From Comamonas sp. GB3 AK4-5 (lineage in GTDB: Bacteria; Pseudomonadota; Gammaproteobacteria; Burkholderiales; Burkholderiaceae_C), in NCBI RefSeq assembly GCF_041320665.1, contig NZ_CP166730.1, positions 2,542,001-2,606,000 of the forward strand: a stretch of 64,000 nucleotides of DNA, in the 5' to 3' direction. Shown here piece by piece: positions 7,478 through 16,336 of the stretch. Each line of letters opens with the position of its first letter. The first letter of the stretch is position 1. The position numbers and the translations under genes were made by a program. The notes beneath the pieces were generated by a model. That model made no database searches. It saw only the letters and a program-made list of their open reading frames with translations, and was not told where the DNA came from.

Positions 7478-10240
7478 ATGGGATTTACTGAGCAATTGAC
7501 TCAATCGACTGAAAATACCTTGCCCCATTCATGCGCAATGGCTGCTGGAAATGCATGCAGCAGAGGCAAAAAGGCAGGGAAATCCATTGCACCGCAGGCT
7601 GCGCCCCATGCCGGCGCAAAGTACAGCCCGGTGCGCGTGCGCTGGAGGGCCGTCGCCCTGGCTGCCGCCATGCTGGCCTTGGGTGGTGGCCAGCTCTCCT
7701 GGGCGCAGACCGTTGTGGTGACAGGAGACACCGATCCCAGCACATCAGGCAGTTCTTCCACCTGGGATCTGGGCAATCAAATGCTGAGCATAGGCTATAA
7801 GGGCCAGGGCAGCATGAGCATTCAAAACGGTGGCCAGGTTGCCAACGGCTCTGCTTATGTTGGCAATACCTCCAGCGGCATCGGTTCAGTCCGCGTGCAG
7901 GGGGCGGGCTCCGCATGGAATATCAACGGTTCCCTGAATGTGGGCTACTACGGTACGGGGGAGATGCTCATCTCCAACGGTGCCAAGGTCAGCAGCCACA
8001 AAGCCGAGATAGGCAACCTGGCCGGCAGTACCGGCCGCATGCTGGTCACAGGCTCTGGCACGTTGTGGGAGATGGGAAAGGGCGCGCTCGGATTGAGTGT
8101 TGGCAGCTATGGAAATGGGGAGCTGACCATCAAAGACGGCGCCAAGGTGGTGACTTCAGGCGACTCGCTGATTGGCATAACGGATGGTGCGAAAGGCAAG
8201 GTCACGGTCAGCGGCGCCGGAACGCAATGGATAGGCTCCATTGGTTTGAGCATCGGGGAGTTTGCTGACAGCGAAGGGTATTTGCTGATTGAAGATGGGG
8301 CCATGGTCGTAATGAACAACGTGGTGCTGGGGCGCACCTCCACCTCCAAGGCCACGCTGGAGATCCGCTCTGGCGGTGTGCTGGAGCTGTCCCAGTTGCA
8401 GGATTTGGCCTATTCCAATTCCGACAATCTGATCCTGGACGGCGGCACCTTGCGGGCCCGCAGAAACATTGCCAACTTCATGGCCCGCTTTGGCAATGTG
8501 GATCTGCAAGCGGGTGGCGTGAACATCGACAGCAACGGTTTTGACATCGGCGTGCAAACCGAGTTCGCAGGCAGCGGCAAGCTGGTCAAGCAAGGCGCAG
8601 GCACGCTGACGCTCGATGGCAGCAGCAGCTATACCGGAGGCACCTGGGTGCAAGGCGGCACCTTGTTGCCCACCATCAACACCGCTTTGGGCACCGGCGA
8701 TGTGCTGATTGGCAACGGCAACCAGAGCGCCGTGCTGCGGGTGAATCCCGGAATCGATCTTGCCAACCTCATGACGGTGGGCAACCGTGGCTTTTTGATG
8801 GGTACGGGCACGGTCGGCGCCACCACGGTGCAAGCCGGCGGCACCGTGGCCGCCGGTGTGCCGGGCAATATCACAGGTACGCTGACGGTGAATGGTGACT
8901 TGAATCTGGGCGCAGGTTCCACCGTGGCGGTGCATACCAACCCCAACCTGGGCATCAGCAACGTAGTGGCCGTCAATGGCGTGGCCAATCTGGATGGGCG
9001 TGTGCTGCACATAGGCGCCGAAGAAAAATTCGAAGCCGGCACCCTCTACACCATTTTGACGGCCACCGGCGGCGTGAATGGCAAATTCGCGGCACTGGAA
9101 GACTATTACGCCTTTTTGGACCTGAAGGCGATTTACAACGCCAACAATGTGCAACTGGGCTGGGTTCGCAACCAGATCGATTTTTCGGACCTGGCGCTTA
9201 CCCCCAATCAGCTCGCCGTGGCCAAGGATGTGGAAACTCACCCGACCACGGGGCCTATTTACAGCTTTGTCGAGAACCTGCAAGACGGCCAGGTGCCGGA
9301 TGCCCTGGACAGCCTGTCGGGTGAAATCCACGCCAATATCCTGGGCCGGCTGGAGAACGTCAGCAGCAAGATTGCCACCGTGGGTTCCCGGCATTTGTTC
9401 AGTGACTTGCCCGCCTGGGTGGAGGTCGAAGGCAGCTGGCGCAATGTGAAGGGCGATGGCAACGCCGCCAAGCTCAAGCAAAACACCAGCGGCCTGTACC
9501 TGGGCATGAACCAGGACCTGGGCCAAAGCGGCTGGCGTGTGGGCGGGCTGCTGGGTTACTCCCGCATCAACGCCAAATCCCATGCCCGCTATGCGTCTGC
9601 CGATATCGACAACTACAGCGCCGCCTTGTATGCAGGCAAGGGCTTTGCGCACGGGGCCAATCGGGTGAATGTGCTGGGCGGTCTGTCCTATAGCCACCAC
9701 AGCATAGACACCGACCGCAGCGTGCCCCTGCTGGGCCAGCGCTTGAAGACGGACTACAACGCCCAAACCACACAGCTGTTTGCCGAGCTGGGCTACGCCA
9801 TGCCCTGGGATGCCAAGACCACCATCGAGCCCTTTGCCGCTGTGACCGTGGCCAAGCAGCGCGTGGATGGCTTCCATGAAAGCGGCGGCTTTGCCGAGCT
9901 GAGTGCAGCATCCAACAGCCAGACCCGTACGCATATGACGCTGGGCGTGCGCGGCCACAGCCAGGTGCTGCTGGCGGACAAGGACGTCAAGCTGCACGCC
10001 ACCCTGGGCTGGCGCCGTGGCCTGGGCAATATGGACACCACCCGCGCCATGGCGTTCTCGGGTGTGGGCAGCGAGTTCACCATTGCCGGTGTGCCCCTGG
10101 CGCGCAACAGCGCCTTGCTGGGCCTGCAGGCCCAGGCCCAGCTCAGCCGCAATGCACAGCTGGAGCTGGGCTACAACGGCGAATTTGGTGGGCGCAGCAG
10201 CGCCCATGCCATCCAGGCCAAGCTGAGCTGGCTGTTCTAA
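7478..10240 (+). CDS. Type Va autotransporter with passenger repeats and C-terminal beta-barrel
   Basis: 920 residues. A long N-terminal leader with a hydrophobic core (RAVALAAAMLALGGGQLSWA, ending near residue 75) is followed by a passenger of GNxxSG-type beta-helix repeats (about 80-300) and a PATR-like GKLVKQGAGTLTL motif. The final 270 residues form the autotransporter barrel, starting near VEVEGSWRNVKG and ending in the terminal Phe of LSWLF as outer-membrane proteins do. GAGGGA about 10 bases before ATG 7478 supports the start. No protease triad was seen, so an adhesin-like surface role is likely but unproven. Confidence 0.9.
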   Translation: MGFTEQLTQSTENTLPHSCAMAAGNACSRGKKAGKSIAPQAAPHAGAKYSPVRVRWRAVALAAAMLALGGGQLSWAQTVVVTGDTDPSTSGSSSTWDLGNQMLSIGYKGQGSMSIQNGGQVANGSAYVGNTSSGIGSVRVQGAGSAWNINGSLNVGYYGTGEMLISNGAKVSSHKAEIGNLAGSTGRMLVTGSGTLWEMGKGALGLSVGSYGNGELTIKDGAKVVTSGDSLIGITDGAKGKVTVSGAGTQWIGSIGLSIGEFADSEGYLLIEDGAMVVMNNVVLGRTSTSKATLEIRSGGVLELSQLQDLAYSNSDNLILDGGTLRARRNIANFMARFGNVDLQAGGVNIDSNGFDIGVQTEFAGSGKLVKQGAGTLTLDGSSSYTGGTWVQGGTLLPTINTALGTGDVLIGNGNQSAVLRVNPGIDLANLMTVGNRGFLMGTGTVGATTVQAGGTVAAGVPGNITGTLTVNGDLNLGAGSTVAVHTNPNLGISNVVAVNGVANLDGRVLHIGAEEKFEAGTLYTILTATGGVNGKFAALEDYYAFLDLKAIYNANNVQLGWVRNQIDFSDLALTPNQLAVAKDVETHPTTGPIYSFVENLQDGQVPDALDSLSGEIHANILGRLENVSSKIATVGSRHLFSDLPAWVEVEGSWRNVKGDGNAAKLKQNTSGLYLGMNQDLGQSGWRVGGLLGYSRINAKSHARYASADIDNYSAALYAGKGFAHGANRVNVLGGLSYSHHSIDTDRSVPLLGQRLKTDYNAQTTQLFAELGYAMPWDAKTTIEPFAAVTVAKQRVDGFHESGGFAELSAASNSQTRTHMTLGVRGHSQVLLADKDVKLHATLGWRRGLGNMDTTRAMAFSGVGSEFTIAGVPLARNSALLGLQAQAQLSRNAQLELGYNGEFGGRSSAHAIQAKLSWLF

Positions 10241-10264
10241 AACCGGCGTTGACTCCAAGCCTTG

Positions 10265-10290
10265 GGGCCGGCAAATCGCCGGCCCTTTTT
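10265..10290 (+). terminator. Intrinsic terminator of the autotransporter gene
   Basis: A perfect 8-bp stem, GGGCCGGC (10265-10272) and GCCGGCCC (10278-10285), with loop AAATC and five T residues. Confidence 0.9.
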
Positions 10291-10297
10291 GATGTAC

Positions 10298-10828
10298 TCA
10301 ACCATCCACAGGCTGCAGCGGTGTCTCCAGCAGCAGCTGGTAGAGGGCCAGGTCTAGCCAAGCTCCAAACTTGAAACCCACCTGGGGTAGCTGGCCCACC
10401 AGTTTGAACCCCAGTTTTTCATGCAGCATGCGGCTGCCCTGGTTGGCGGCATCGATGGCGCCCACCAGGGCGTGCACATCGTGCTGCCGGGCCTGCGCGA
10501 TCAATGCCTCCATCAACACCCGGCCCAGGCCACGGCCGCGCTGGCTGTGGTGGATGTAGACCGAATGCTCCATGGTGTATTTGTAGGCCGGCTGCGGGCG
10601 AAACAGCCCATAGCTGGCAAAGCCCAGCAAAGTGCCTGCCTCATCCTCCAGACCCAGCACCGGAAAGCCTCCACCTTGCTTGCTGGTAAACCAGCCCACC
10701 ATATGTTCGGGGGTGCGTGGCTGGTAGTCGTACAAGGCGGTCGAGGTCAGGATGGCGTGGTTGAAGATGTCCAAAATCGCACCGGCATGGCGCTCATGGG
10801 TGCAGGGCACAAGATATGGCGGGTTCAT
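10298..10828 (-). CDS. GNAT acetyltransferase, phosphinothricin/methionine-sulfoximine acetyltransferase-like
   Basis: 176 residues. The acetyl-CoA loop motif is HSQRGRGLGRVLMEALI, preceded by the EHSVYIHH strand and followed by AIDAANQGSRMLHEKLGF, the arrangement of the Pat/YncA branch of GNAT enzymes that N-acetylate methionine derivatives or phosphinothricin. ATG 10828 gives the usual N-terminus; ATG 10840 is an alternative. It stands alone, convergent with the autotransporter gene. The real substrate is not known. The 205 bases upstream, to the end of the receptor gene at 11034, show no further gene. Confidence 0.8.
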   Translation of the reverse strand: MNPPYLVPCTHERHAGAILDIFNHAILTSTALYDYQPRTPEHMVGWFTSKQGGGFPVLGLEDEAGTLLGFASYGLFRPQPAYKYTMEHSVYIHHSQRGRGLGRVLMEALIAQARQHDVHALVGAIDAANQGSRMLHEKLGFKLVGQLPQVGFKFGAWLDLALYQLLLETPLQPVDG

Positions 10829-11033
10829 CGCATGGCTCATGTGAGTGAAGAAGGGGCGGCCATCAAGGCCTGCACATAGCGTGCCTGGCCGTCTCCGAGG
10901 GGCAAACACCATGGCGGTGAGCCCGCTTGAATTATGGATTTCAATCAGAAAGCCTCATTTACCCCGCTGGGATTGCTCTACATTCGTGAGCATTCCTAGC
11001 CCTCACAGCTTGCCTAAGCGCAGTAAAACAGCA

Positions 11034-13034
11034 TCAAAACTGTGCCGTCAGGCCGATGTACAGGCGCTGACCATCCAGCGTCTTGCCGTAGTCGGCCAGG
11101 TTGACGCTTTTGTCCAGCAGGTTGTAGAGCCCGGAAAACAGCTGGATATGGGGTGTGGCCTGGTAGGTGGCGCCTATATCGACCAGCGTGTAGGCGGGCA
11201 GTTGGGCGCTGCCGCCGTCGATGCTCTTGCTCTTGTAGCGCGCCTTGCCCCAGAGCTTGACTTTGCCGGTGACGTTCCAGTCCGCTCCCAGGTTGAGCAT
11301 ATGCCGGGGCAGGTTGTTCAGCGGCTTGCCGGCATTGGGTCCGTTGTCCACATCGCTGTGGGTGAAGGTGTAGGAGGTGTTGAACTTGGCACGGCCAAAA
11401 GGCGTGGCAATCGGCATGCTGTAGGCCACCTCCAGACCCTTGATGGTGGCGGAGCTGACGTTGACATACTGGTTGATGCGCGAGCGTACCTCGCCGTTGT
11501 AGTGGCAGGCCGGGGTGGAGGAGGGGCTGCTGCAGATGGTTTCCGTGCTGATCTTGTCGCGGAAGTTGGTCTGGTAGGCCGTCACACTGGCGTTCACGTC
11601 CTGGGCCGGTGTCCAGTTCAGGCCGATTTCGTAGTTGGTGCTTTTTTCGGGCTTGAGGTCTTTGTTGCCCATGTCCCAGGCCGCGCCACGTGCAGCGATC
11701 TCGACGATGTTGTCGTCCGCCTGCTTGAGTGTGGGAGCCTTGTAGCCACCGCTGACGCCACCTTTGAGGGTCAGGCTGTCCTGTATGCGATACACGCCAT
11801 ACAGGCGTGGAATCCACTCGCTGCCGTAATGCTGGTTGCGGTCATAGCGCAGGCCGCCCACCACGGAGAACTTGTCGGTGAGAAAGTATTCATCCTCGGC
11901 AAACAGCGCCATCTGCCAGCGCTCCAGGTTGATGTTGCGCGAGCCGGGAAAGCGGCTGCCGTCGTGGTCTGTGCGCTCTTTCTTGTACTCGCCGCCAAAA
12001 GAGAGCATGTGCTTGGCCAGCGGCACCACGGTCTTGGTCTGCAGATAGCTGGCCTGGTATTCGGACTGGTAGCTGCCGTTGCTGATTTCCACCTTCTCCT
12101 GCGTGATGAAGGAGCTGGTGCGTATGCGTGATCCCCAGTCGATCTCGTGGGTCAGGGCGTAGTAATTGCGCTCGTTCTGCACCGCGCCGGCAGAGCCCGT
12201 GCGGGCACTGCGCACGTTATCGCCTGTACCATGGGTGGCTTCCAGGCCCAGGGTCTGGTGGTCGCTCAGCTTCCAGGACAGCTTGGCGGTGAGATCCTTG
12301 TTTTCGCGGGCGGCATAGCCGCCGATATAGCCATCTTCATGGCGCTTGAAGCGTGAGCCATATACCGTCAGGCCCAGGCGGTTCTGCACCAAAGGCCCGC
12401 TGAGGTAAAAGCGCTGCTGCTGCTCGCTGCCCGAGTCGGCGTTTTCCTGCACCACGCCGTCCACGGTGACGCTGCCCGTCCATTGGGTGGCCACTTTCTT
12501 GGTGATGATGTTGATCACACCGCCCAGGGCGCTGGAGCCATACAGGGACGACATGGGGCCACGGATGACTTCGATGCGCTCGATGGCCGACATGGGAGGC
12601 AACCAGCTGGTCTGCTGTGCGCCACCAAAACCGTTGTAGTAGGCCTGGGAGGAACTGCCCAGGGGTTTGCCATCCACCAGGAACAAGGTGTAGTCCTCGC
12701 CCAGGCCGCGGATATAGATTTGTGTGGATTCGATCTTGCCGCCGGCACCGCCTTCGATGGTGACACCGGGAATGTCCAGCAGCGCATCGGTCACGTCGCG
12801 GTAGCGCTTGCCTTCCAGCTCCTCCTTGCTCACCACGGTAATGGAGGCGGGCGCATCGGCCAGCAATTGCTCAAAACCCGTGGCCGTGACCACCACTTCG
12901 GACAGCTTGGTGTCGCCGGCCTCCTGGGCCTGGGCCAGCATGAAGCTGCTGCCGGCCAGCAGGCAGAGCACGGCTTTGCCGATGTGGTGAAGGCTTGGGC
13001 AGTCTTGGGGCTGCACAGAGAGGGAAACGTTCAT
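11034..13034 (-). CDS. TonB-dependent outer-membrane receptor, siderophore type
   Basis: 666 residues: signal peptide ending near AQAQE (residue 37), a TonB-box-like KLSEVVVTAT, a plug domain with IERIEVIRGPMSSLYGSSA and GVINIITKK, then a 22-strand barrel ending in Phe. The pattern resembles FepA/CirA-type ferric-catecholate receptors. It is the last gene of a probable minus-strand operon with DUF3325, PepSY and DUF3649 genes, a set commonly linked to Fur-controlled siderophore uptake. The ligand cannot be read from the sequence. There is a 129-base gap to the preceding gene, which may hold its own promoter. Confidence 0.88.
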   Translation of the reverse strand: MNVSLSVQPQDCPSLHHIGKAVLCLLAGSSFMLAQAQEAGDTKLSEVVVTATGFEQLLADAPASITVVSKEELEGKRYRDVTDALLDIPGVTIEGGAGGKIESTQIYIRGLGEDYTLFLVDGKPLGSSSQAYYNGFGGAQQTSWLPPMSAIERIEVIRGPMSSLYGSSALGGVINIITKKVATQWTGSVTVDGVVQENADSGSEQQQRFYLSGPLVQNRLGLTVYGSRFKRHEDGYIGGYAARENKDLTAKLSWKLSDHQTLGLEATHGTGDNVRSARTGSAGAVQNERNYYALTHEIDWGSRIRTSSFITQEKVEISNGSYQSEYQASYLQTKTVVPLAKHMLSFGGEYKKERTDHDGSRFPGSRNINLERWQMALFAEDEYFLTDKFSVVGGLRYDRNQHYGSEWIPRLYGVYRIQDSLTLKGGVSGGYKAPTLKQADDNIVEIAARGAAWDMGNKDLKPEKSTNYEIGLNWTPAQDVNASVTAYQTNFRDKISTETICSSPSSTPACHYNGEVRSRINQYVNVSSATIKGLEVAYSMPIATPFGRAKFNTSYTFTHSDVDNGPNAGKPLNNLPRHMLNLGADWNVTGKVKLWGKARYKSKSIDGGSAQLPAYTLVDIGATYQATPHIQLFSGLYNLLDKSVNLADYGKTLDGQRLYIGLTAQF

Positions 13035-13163
13035 GGATGACTCCCGTCGAGATGGAAGATGAAAAGAGGGATGCAGACGGGCGCAGCCATCCCGGCCGCA
13101 GCGTGGCTGCAGCCTTCAGGCTTGCGTCCGAGAAGGTGGGGAGGGTGGGTTAGTGGGTCGCGT

Positions 13164-13496
13164 TCATGGCAAGACCAGCCACAGCGCCATGCCCAGCAGG
13201 GCTGTGAACCAGGCCAGGCCGCGTAGGTGCCGCTCACAGTAGGTGAGCATCAGGCCCAGTGCGCCCGCAGAAAAAGCCAGCAGCCCGATCCAGGCGGCCA
13301 ATGCCACCGAGGTGCTCCATTGCGCCAGGCAGGGCTGCAGCGAAATGGCGAGCAAGGCATAGCCGCCCATGCGCCACAGCATCAGAGGCCTATGGCCTAG
13401 CTGGCCCGTGCCCAGCGGGTCACGGTGGCGCTCCATGGAGGAGGCAATCACCGTGAAGGCCGAAAAAGCCAGCAGCAAAGAGACCCAGACCATCAT
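13164..13496 (-). CDS. DUF3325 small membrane protein
   Basis: 110 residues with three hydrophobic segments (VWVSLLLAFSAFTVIASSM at the N-terminus). It fits DUF3325, a family found almost only beside PepSY membrane proteins and TonB-dependent receptors. The ATG at 13496 overlaps the TGA of the PepSY gene (ATGA), showing translational coupling. A second ATG follows directly at 13493. Its function is unknown; a helper role in iron release at the inner membrane is inferred from context. Confidence 0.75.
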   Translation of the reverse strand: MMVWVSLLLAFSAFTVIASSMERHRDPLGTGQLGHRPLMLWRMGGYALLAISLQPCLAQWSTSVALAAWIGLLAFSAGALGLMLTYCERHLRGLAWFTALLGMALWLVLP

Positions 13497-15184
13497 GACG
13501 GCTGCTCCATGGACGTGCGGGCGACTGCAGCCGCGGCATCGCCGGGTACAGGCTGTGAGCGGACAGGCGCCCCTGTTTTGGCAGGAGCGGCCTTGCCCTT
13601 GGCCGGCTGGAGCAGCCACCAGGTGATGAGGGCGTGCAGCAGGGCCAAGGCCAGCATCATCAAATCAAATCCCGCCACACTCCACTGGCTGTGCACCAGG
13701 CTCTGCAGCAGCGAAGCACCGCCGGTGAGTGGGTTGAGCAATGGCAGCAGCCCAAACAGCACCGTGGCCAATGCCAGTTGTTCGGTCCAGGCCTTGCGAT
13801 GGGGGCGAAGCAACGGGTGCAGCAGGCACAGCAGCCAGACAATGAAAAAGCCGCGAATTTCCCAGTCACTGCGTGCAGCGCTGTCGGCGGGAATCAGGCG
13901 GTTGAGCCAGAAATAGGCGGCCGTGGCCACGGACAGGCCGGCAATGGAGCCCACATTCAGCACCTCCACCAGGCGATGGCCTGGCGGCGTGCGGCCCATC
14001 TTGCGGCGCTCCGGCAGGCGCTTGACCACCCACAGCACCATGCCCGTCGCGGCCATGATGGTGCCCACCAGGCCGCTGAGAAACAGCAAGCAGCGCAGCG
14101 CGGGCTCGGCAAAGCGGCCCAGGTGCACACTGGTCAACACATTGCTGGTGGCGCGCACCCACGAGACTTCAGGGCTGGCAGGGCCTTCACGCAAGGCGCC
14201 GCTACCCGCCTCGAAGCGCAGGCTGCGGGACATGCCCCGGTTGAGCAGGCTGGCGCCTCCGCGTTCGCGCAGCTCCACCGTCGCACCTGCCGTTCCGGGG
14301 GCATTCACGGTGATGCTGCCCACATCGCGCCCGGGCCATTGCTGGCGAGCTTGCTCCAGCATGGGCGCCATCGCGGCCATTGGCAGAAAGGCTGCAGGGC
14401 GGTCTGCCTGGGCCGCACGGGGGCTGCGCTCACCTTGGCCTGCGGCCGCCGCTGCCTGGCGATTGCCCCGCATCTCGGCAAAGTAGGCCTGGTTGTCCCC
14501 GTTGTAGGCGGCCTGTATGCCCCAGGGCATCAGCATATTCATCAACAGCAGCAGGCCGCTGAAGGTGATGAGAATGTGAAAGGGCAGGGCCAGCACGGCC
14601 GTGGCGTTGTGGGCATCGAGCCAGGAGCGCTGGCCTTTCTTGGGGCGGAAGGTGAAGAAATCGGTGAAGATTTTCTTGTGCGTGATGACCCCGCTGATGA
14701 TGGCCACGAACATCAGCATGGTGGCGATGCCCACAATCCAGCGGCCCCAGATGCGGGGCATGGCATAGAGCTCGAAATGAAAGCGATAGAGAAAGCTGCC
14801 GCCACGGGTTTCGCGAGGCTGCAGGCGCTCGCCGGTGGCGGCGTCAATCTCGGCCCGTTGGGTTCCGGCGCGTCCGGCCGGTGCCCCCACATCGCGCCAG
14901 GAAGCTTCCACTGCAGTCTGGCGGGGACCGGGCAGATTCAGCGTCCAGGTGCTGGCATGGGGTGCGATGTTCTGCATCGCATCCAATGCTTTCTGGATGG
15001 TGTTTTCATCGCTGATGGAGCGGTGCAACTCTGGCCGCATCCAGTCGGTGATCTCATCGCGGAAAAAGCTCAGCGTGCCGGTGAAGAACACGGCATACAG
15101 CAGCCAGCCCAGTACCAGGCCACTCCAGGTGTGCAGCCAGGACATGGACTGGCGCAGGCCTTCTGGTTTGCCATCCACTCTCAT
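13493..15184 (-). CDS. PepSY-associated membrane protein, siderophore-linked reductase type
   Basis: 563 residues. It has the PepSY_TM layout: an N-terminal helix (SMSWLHTWSGLVLGWLLYAV), a large periplasmic part with PepSY-like segments (about residues 50-330), and further helices with conserved His residues (HNATAVLALPFHILITFSG, SVHLGRF). Related proteins are thought to be haem-binding inner-membrane ferric-siderophore reductases. ATG 15184 overlaps the TGA of the upstream DUF3649 gene. The central repeat of Ala, Gly and Arg near residue 240 looks like a low-complexity linker. Confidence 0.8.
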   Translation of the reverse strand: MRVDGKPEGLRQSMSWLHTWSGLVLGWLLYAVFFTGTLSFFRDEITDWMRPELHRSISDENTIQKALDAMQNIAPHASTWTLNLPGPRQTAVEASWRDVGAPAGRAGTQRAEIDAATGERLQPRETRGGSFLYRFHFELYAMPRIWGRWIVGIATMLMFVAIISGVITHKKIFTDFFTFRPKKGQRSWLDAHNATAVLALPFHILITFSGLLLLMNMLMPWGIQAAYNGDNQAYFAEMRGNRQAAAAAGQGERSPRAAQADRPAAFLPMAAMAPMLEQARQQWPGRDVGSITVNAPGTAGATVELRERGGASLLNRGMSRSLRFEAGSGALREGPASPEVSWVRATSNVLTSVHLGRFAEPALRCLLFLSGLVGTIMAATGMVLWVVKRLPERRKMGRTPPGHRLVEVLNVGSIAGLSVATAAYFWLNRLIPADSAARSDWEIRGFFIVWLLCLLHPLLRPHRKAWTEQLALATVLFGLLPLLNPLTGGASLLQSLVHSQWSVAGFDLMMLALALLHALITWWLLQPAKGKAAPAKTGAPVRSQPVPGDAAAAVARTSMEQPS

Positions 15185-15507
15185 GGCTGGCCCCCTGGCA
15201 GCAGCAGCCATGTCAACGCGGCAAGCAGCAGCGCGGGGACGGCGCAGCCTATCCATGCGCGTGTGGCGCTGGCGCAGCCAAAGCACCACATGGCGGCAAT
15301 GGCATGGACCATGAACGACAGCATGGTGGCCGCCATGGTGGCATCACTGCGGGCCAGGCCCAGATGTTGAAAACCCAATGCCCCGGCGGCGGCGCAGGTG
15401 GCTGCCAGCATGTATCCGCCGCCGATGGCGGCCGCCGCTCTTGAAGCGACTCTCACCCGATAGATGCCAAGGGTGGCGGCCTCGGTGGCCGAAACTGTTT
15501 TACTCAC
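15181..15507 (-). CDS. DUF3649 small membrane protein
   Basis: 108 residues with three hydrophobic helices and FQHLGLARSDATMAATMLSF in the middle, typical of DUF3649. A GTG at 15507 is preferred because GAGG lies 5 bases upstream; the frame also offers a TTG at 15540. It is the first gene of the DUF3649-PepSY-DUF3325 unit, joined by ATGA overlaps. In the 130 bases upstream, AATGCGTATGATT (15588-15600) is a weak palindromic Fur-box candidate. The family has no known biochemical function. Confidence 0.7.
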   Translation of the reverse strand: MSKTVSATEAATLGIYRVRVASRAAAAIGGGYMLAATCAAAGALGFQHLGLARSDATMAATMLSFMVHAIAAMWCFGCASATRAWIGCAVPALLLAALTWLLLPGGQP

Positions 15508-15637
15508 AATGTCCTCGTTGTTGCCAATAGCGCCACACAAGTGACGGTGGCCTGCTTGCGTGGGGTGCTCCAGATTTCAGCATTGGAAATGCGTATGATT
15601 CCCATTTTCGCAAACAATCCTGATCAATGCCTGACCA

Positions 15638-16336
15638 ATGAAATTGCTCGTTGTGGAAGATCACCAAGATTTGAGGGCCTTGCTGCAGGCCCACCTGGAG
15701 CGCATGGGCTTTGCGGTGGATGTGGCGGCGACCGGCCAACAGGCACTGCATGCCATTGCCTGCAGTGATTTCGACGCCGTGATCCTGGATCTTGGTTTGC
15801 CCGACATGGATGGCATGCAGGTGCTGGCCTGCTGTGAGAGGTGCCGCCAGCGCATTCCCTGCATCATCCTCACGGCCCGTGACGCCCTGGAAAGCAGGCT
15901 GGCAGGGCTCAACCGTGGGGCGGATGACTATGTGCTCAAGCCCTTTGAGGTTGCCGAGCTGGAAGCGCGTGTGCGCGCCGTGCTGCGCCGCGCCCAGGGG
16001 GGAAGCGAGCCCAGCTTGCGCTTGGGCAATGTGGTGTTTGAAACCGACTCCCGGCACACTACGGTGGCAGGCAAGGAGGTGGAGCTGCTACGGCGTGAGG
16101 CCATGCTGCTGGAAGAAATGCTGCGGGTCTGGCCACGCACCGTCGTCAAGGAGCGCATGGAAGAGCATCTGTACGCATCCCGCGAAAGCGTCACCCTGAA
16201 TGCCGTGGAAGCCCTGATCTCGCGCCTGCGCCGCAAATTGCGCGACGGCGGTGCCAATGTGCTGATCGACACCGTGCGTGGCGTGGGCTATCGCATGGTG
16301 TTGCCGGCATCGGTGCATGAAGCGCAGCAGTCTTGA
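15638..16336 (+). CDS. OmpR-family response regulator
   Basis: 232 residues: receiver domain (1-115) with acidic pocket E7/D8, phosphoacceptor D51 in ILDLGLPDMDGM and K101 in VLKPFEV; winged-helix DNA-binding domain (about 125-225) ending TVRGVGYRMV. It is closest in appearance to the QseB/PmrA/TctD branch. It overlaps the kinase gene by 20 bases. It is divergent from the iron-uptake genes, so control of these is possible but not shown. Confidence 0.9.
   Translation: MKLLVVEDHQDLRALLQAHLERMGFAVDVAATGQQALHAIACSDFDAVILDLGLPDMDGMQVLACCERCRQRIPCIILTARDALESRLAGLNRGADDYVLKPFEVAELEARVRAVLRRAQGGSEPSLRLGNVVFETDSRHTTVAGKEVELLRREAMLLEEMLRVWPRTVVKERMEEHLYASRESVTLNAVEALISRLRRKLRDGGANVLIDTVRGVGYRMVLPASVHEAQQS

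Noticed and set aside
8156..10258. 700-codon open frame antisense to the first autotransporter
   Set aside because: It is a shadow caused by GC-rich codon use; no ribosome site, low-complexity Ala/Gly/Gln/His composition, and the opposite strand encodes a full autotransporter barrel.
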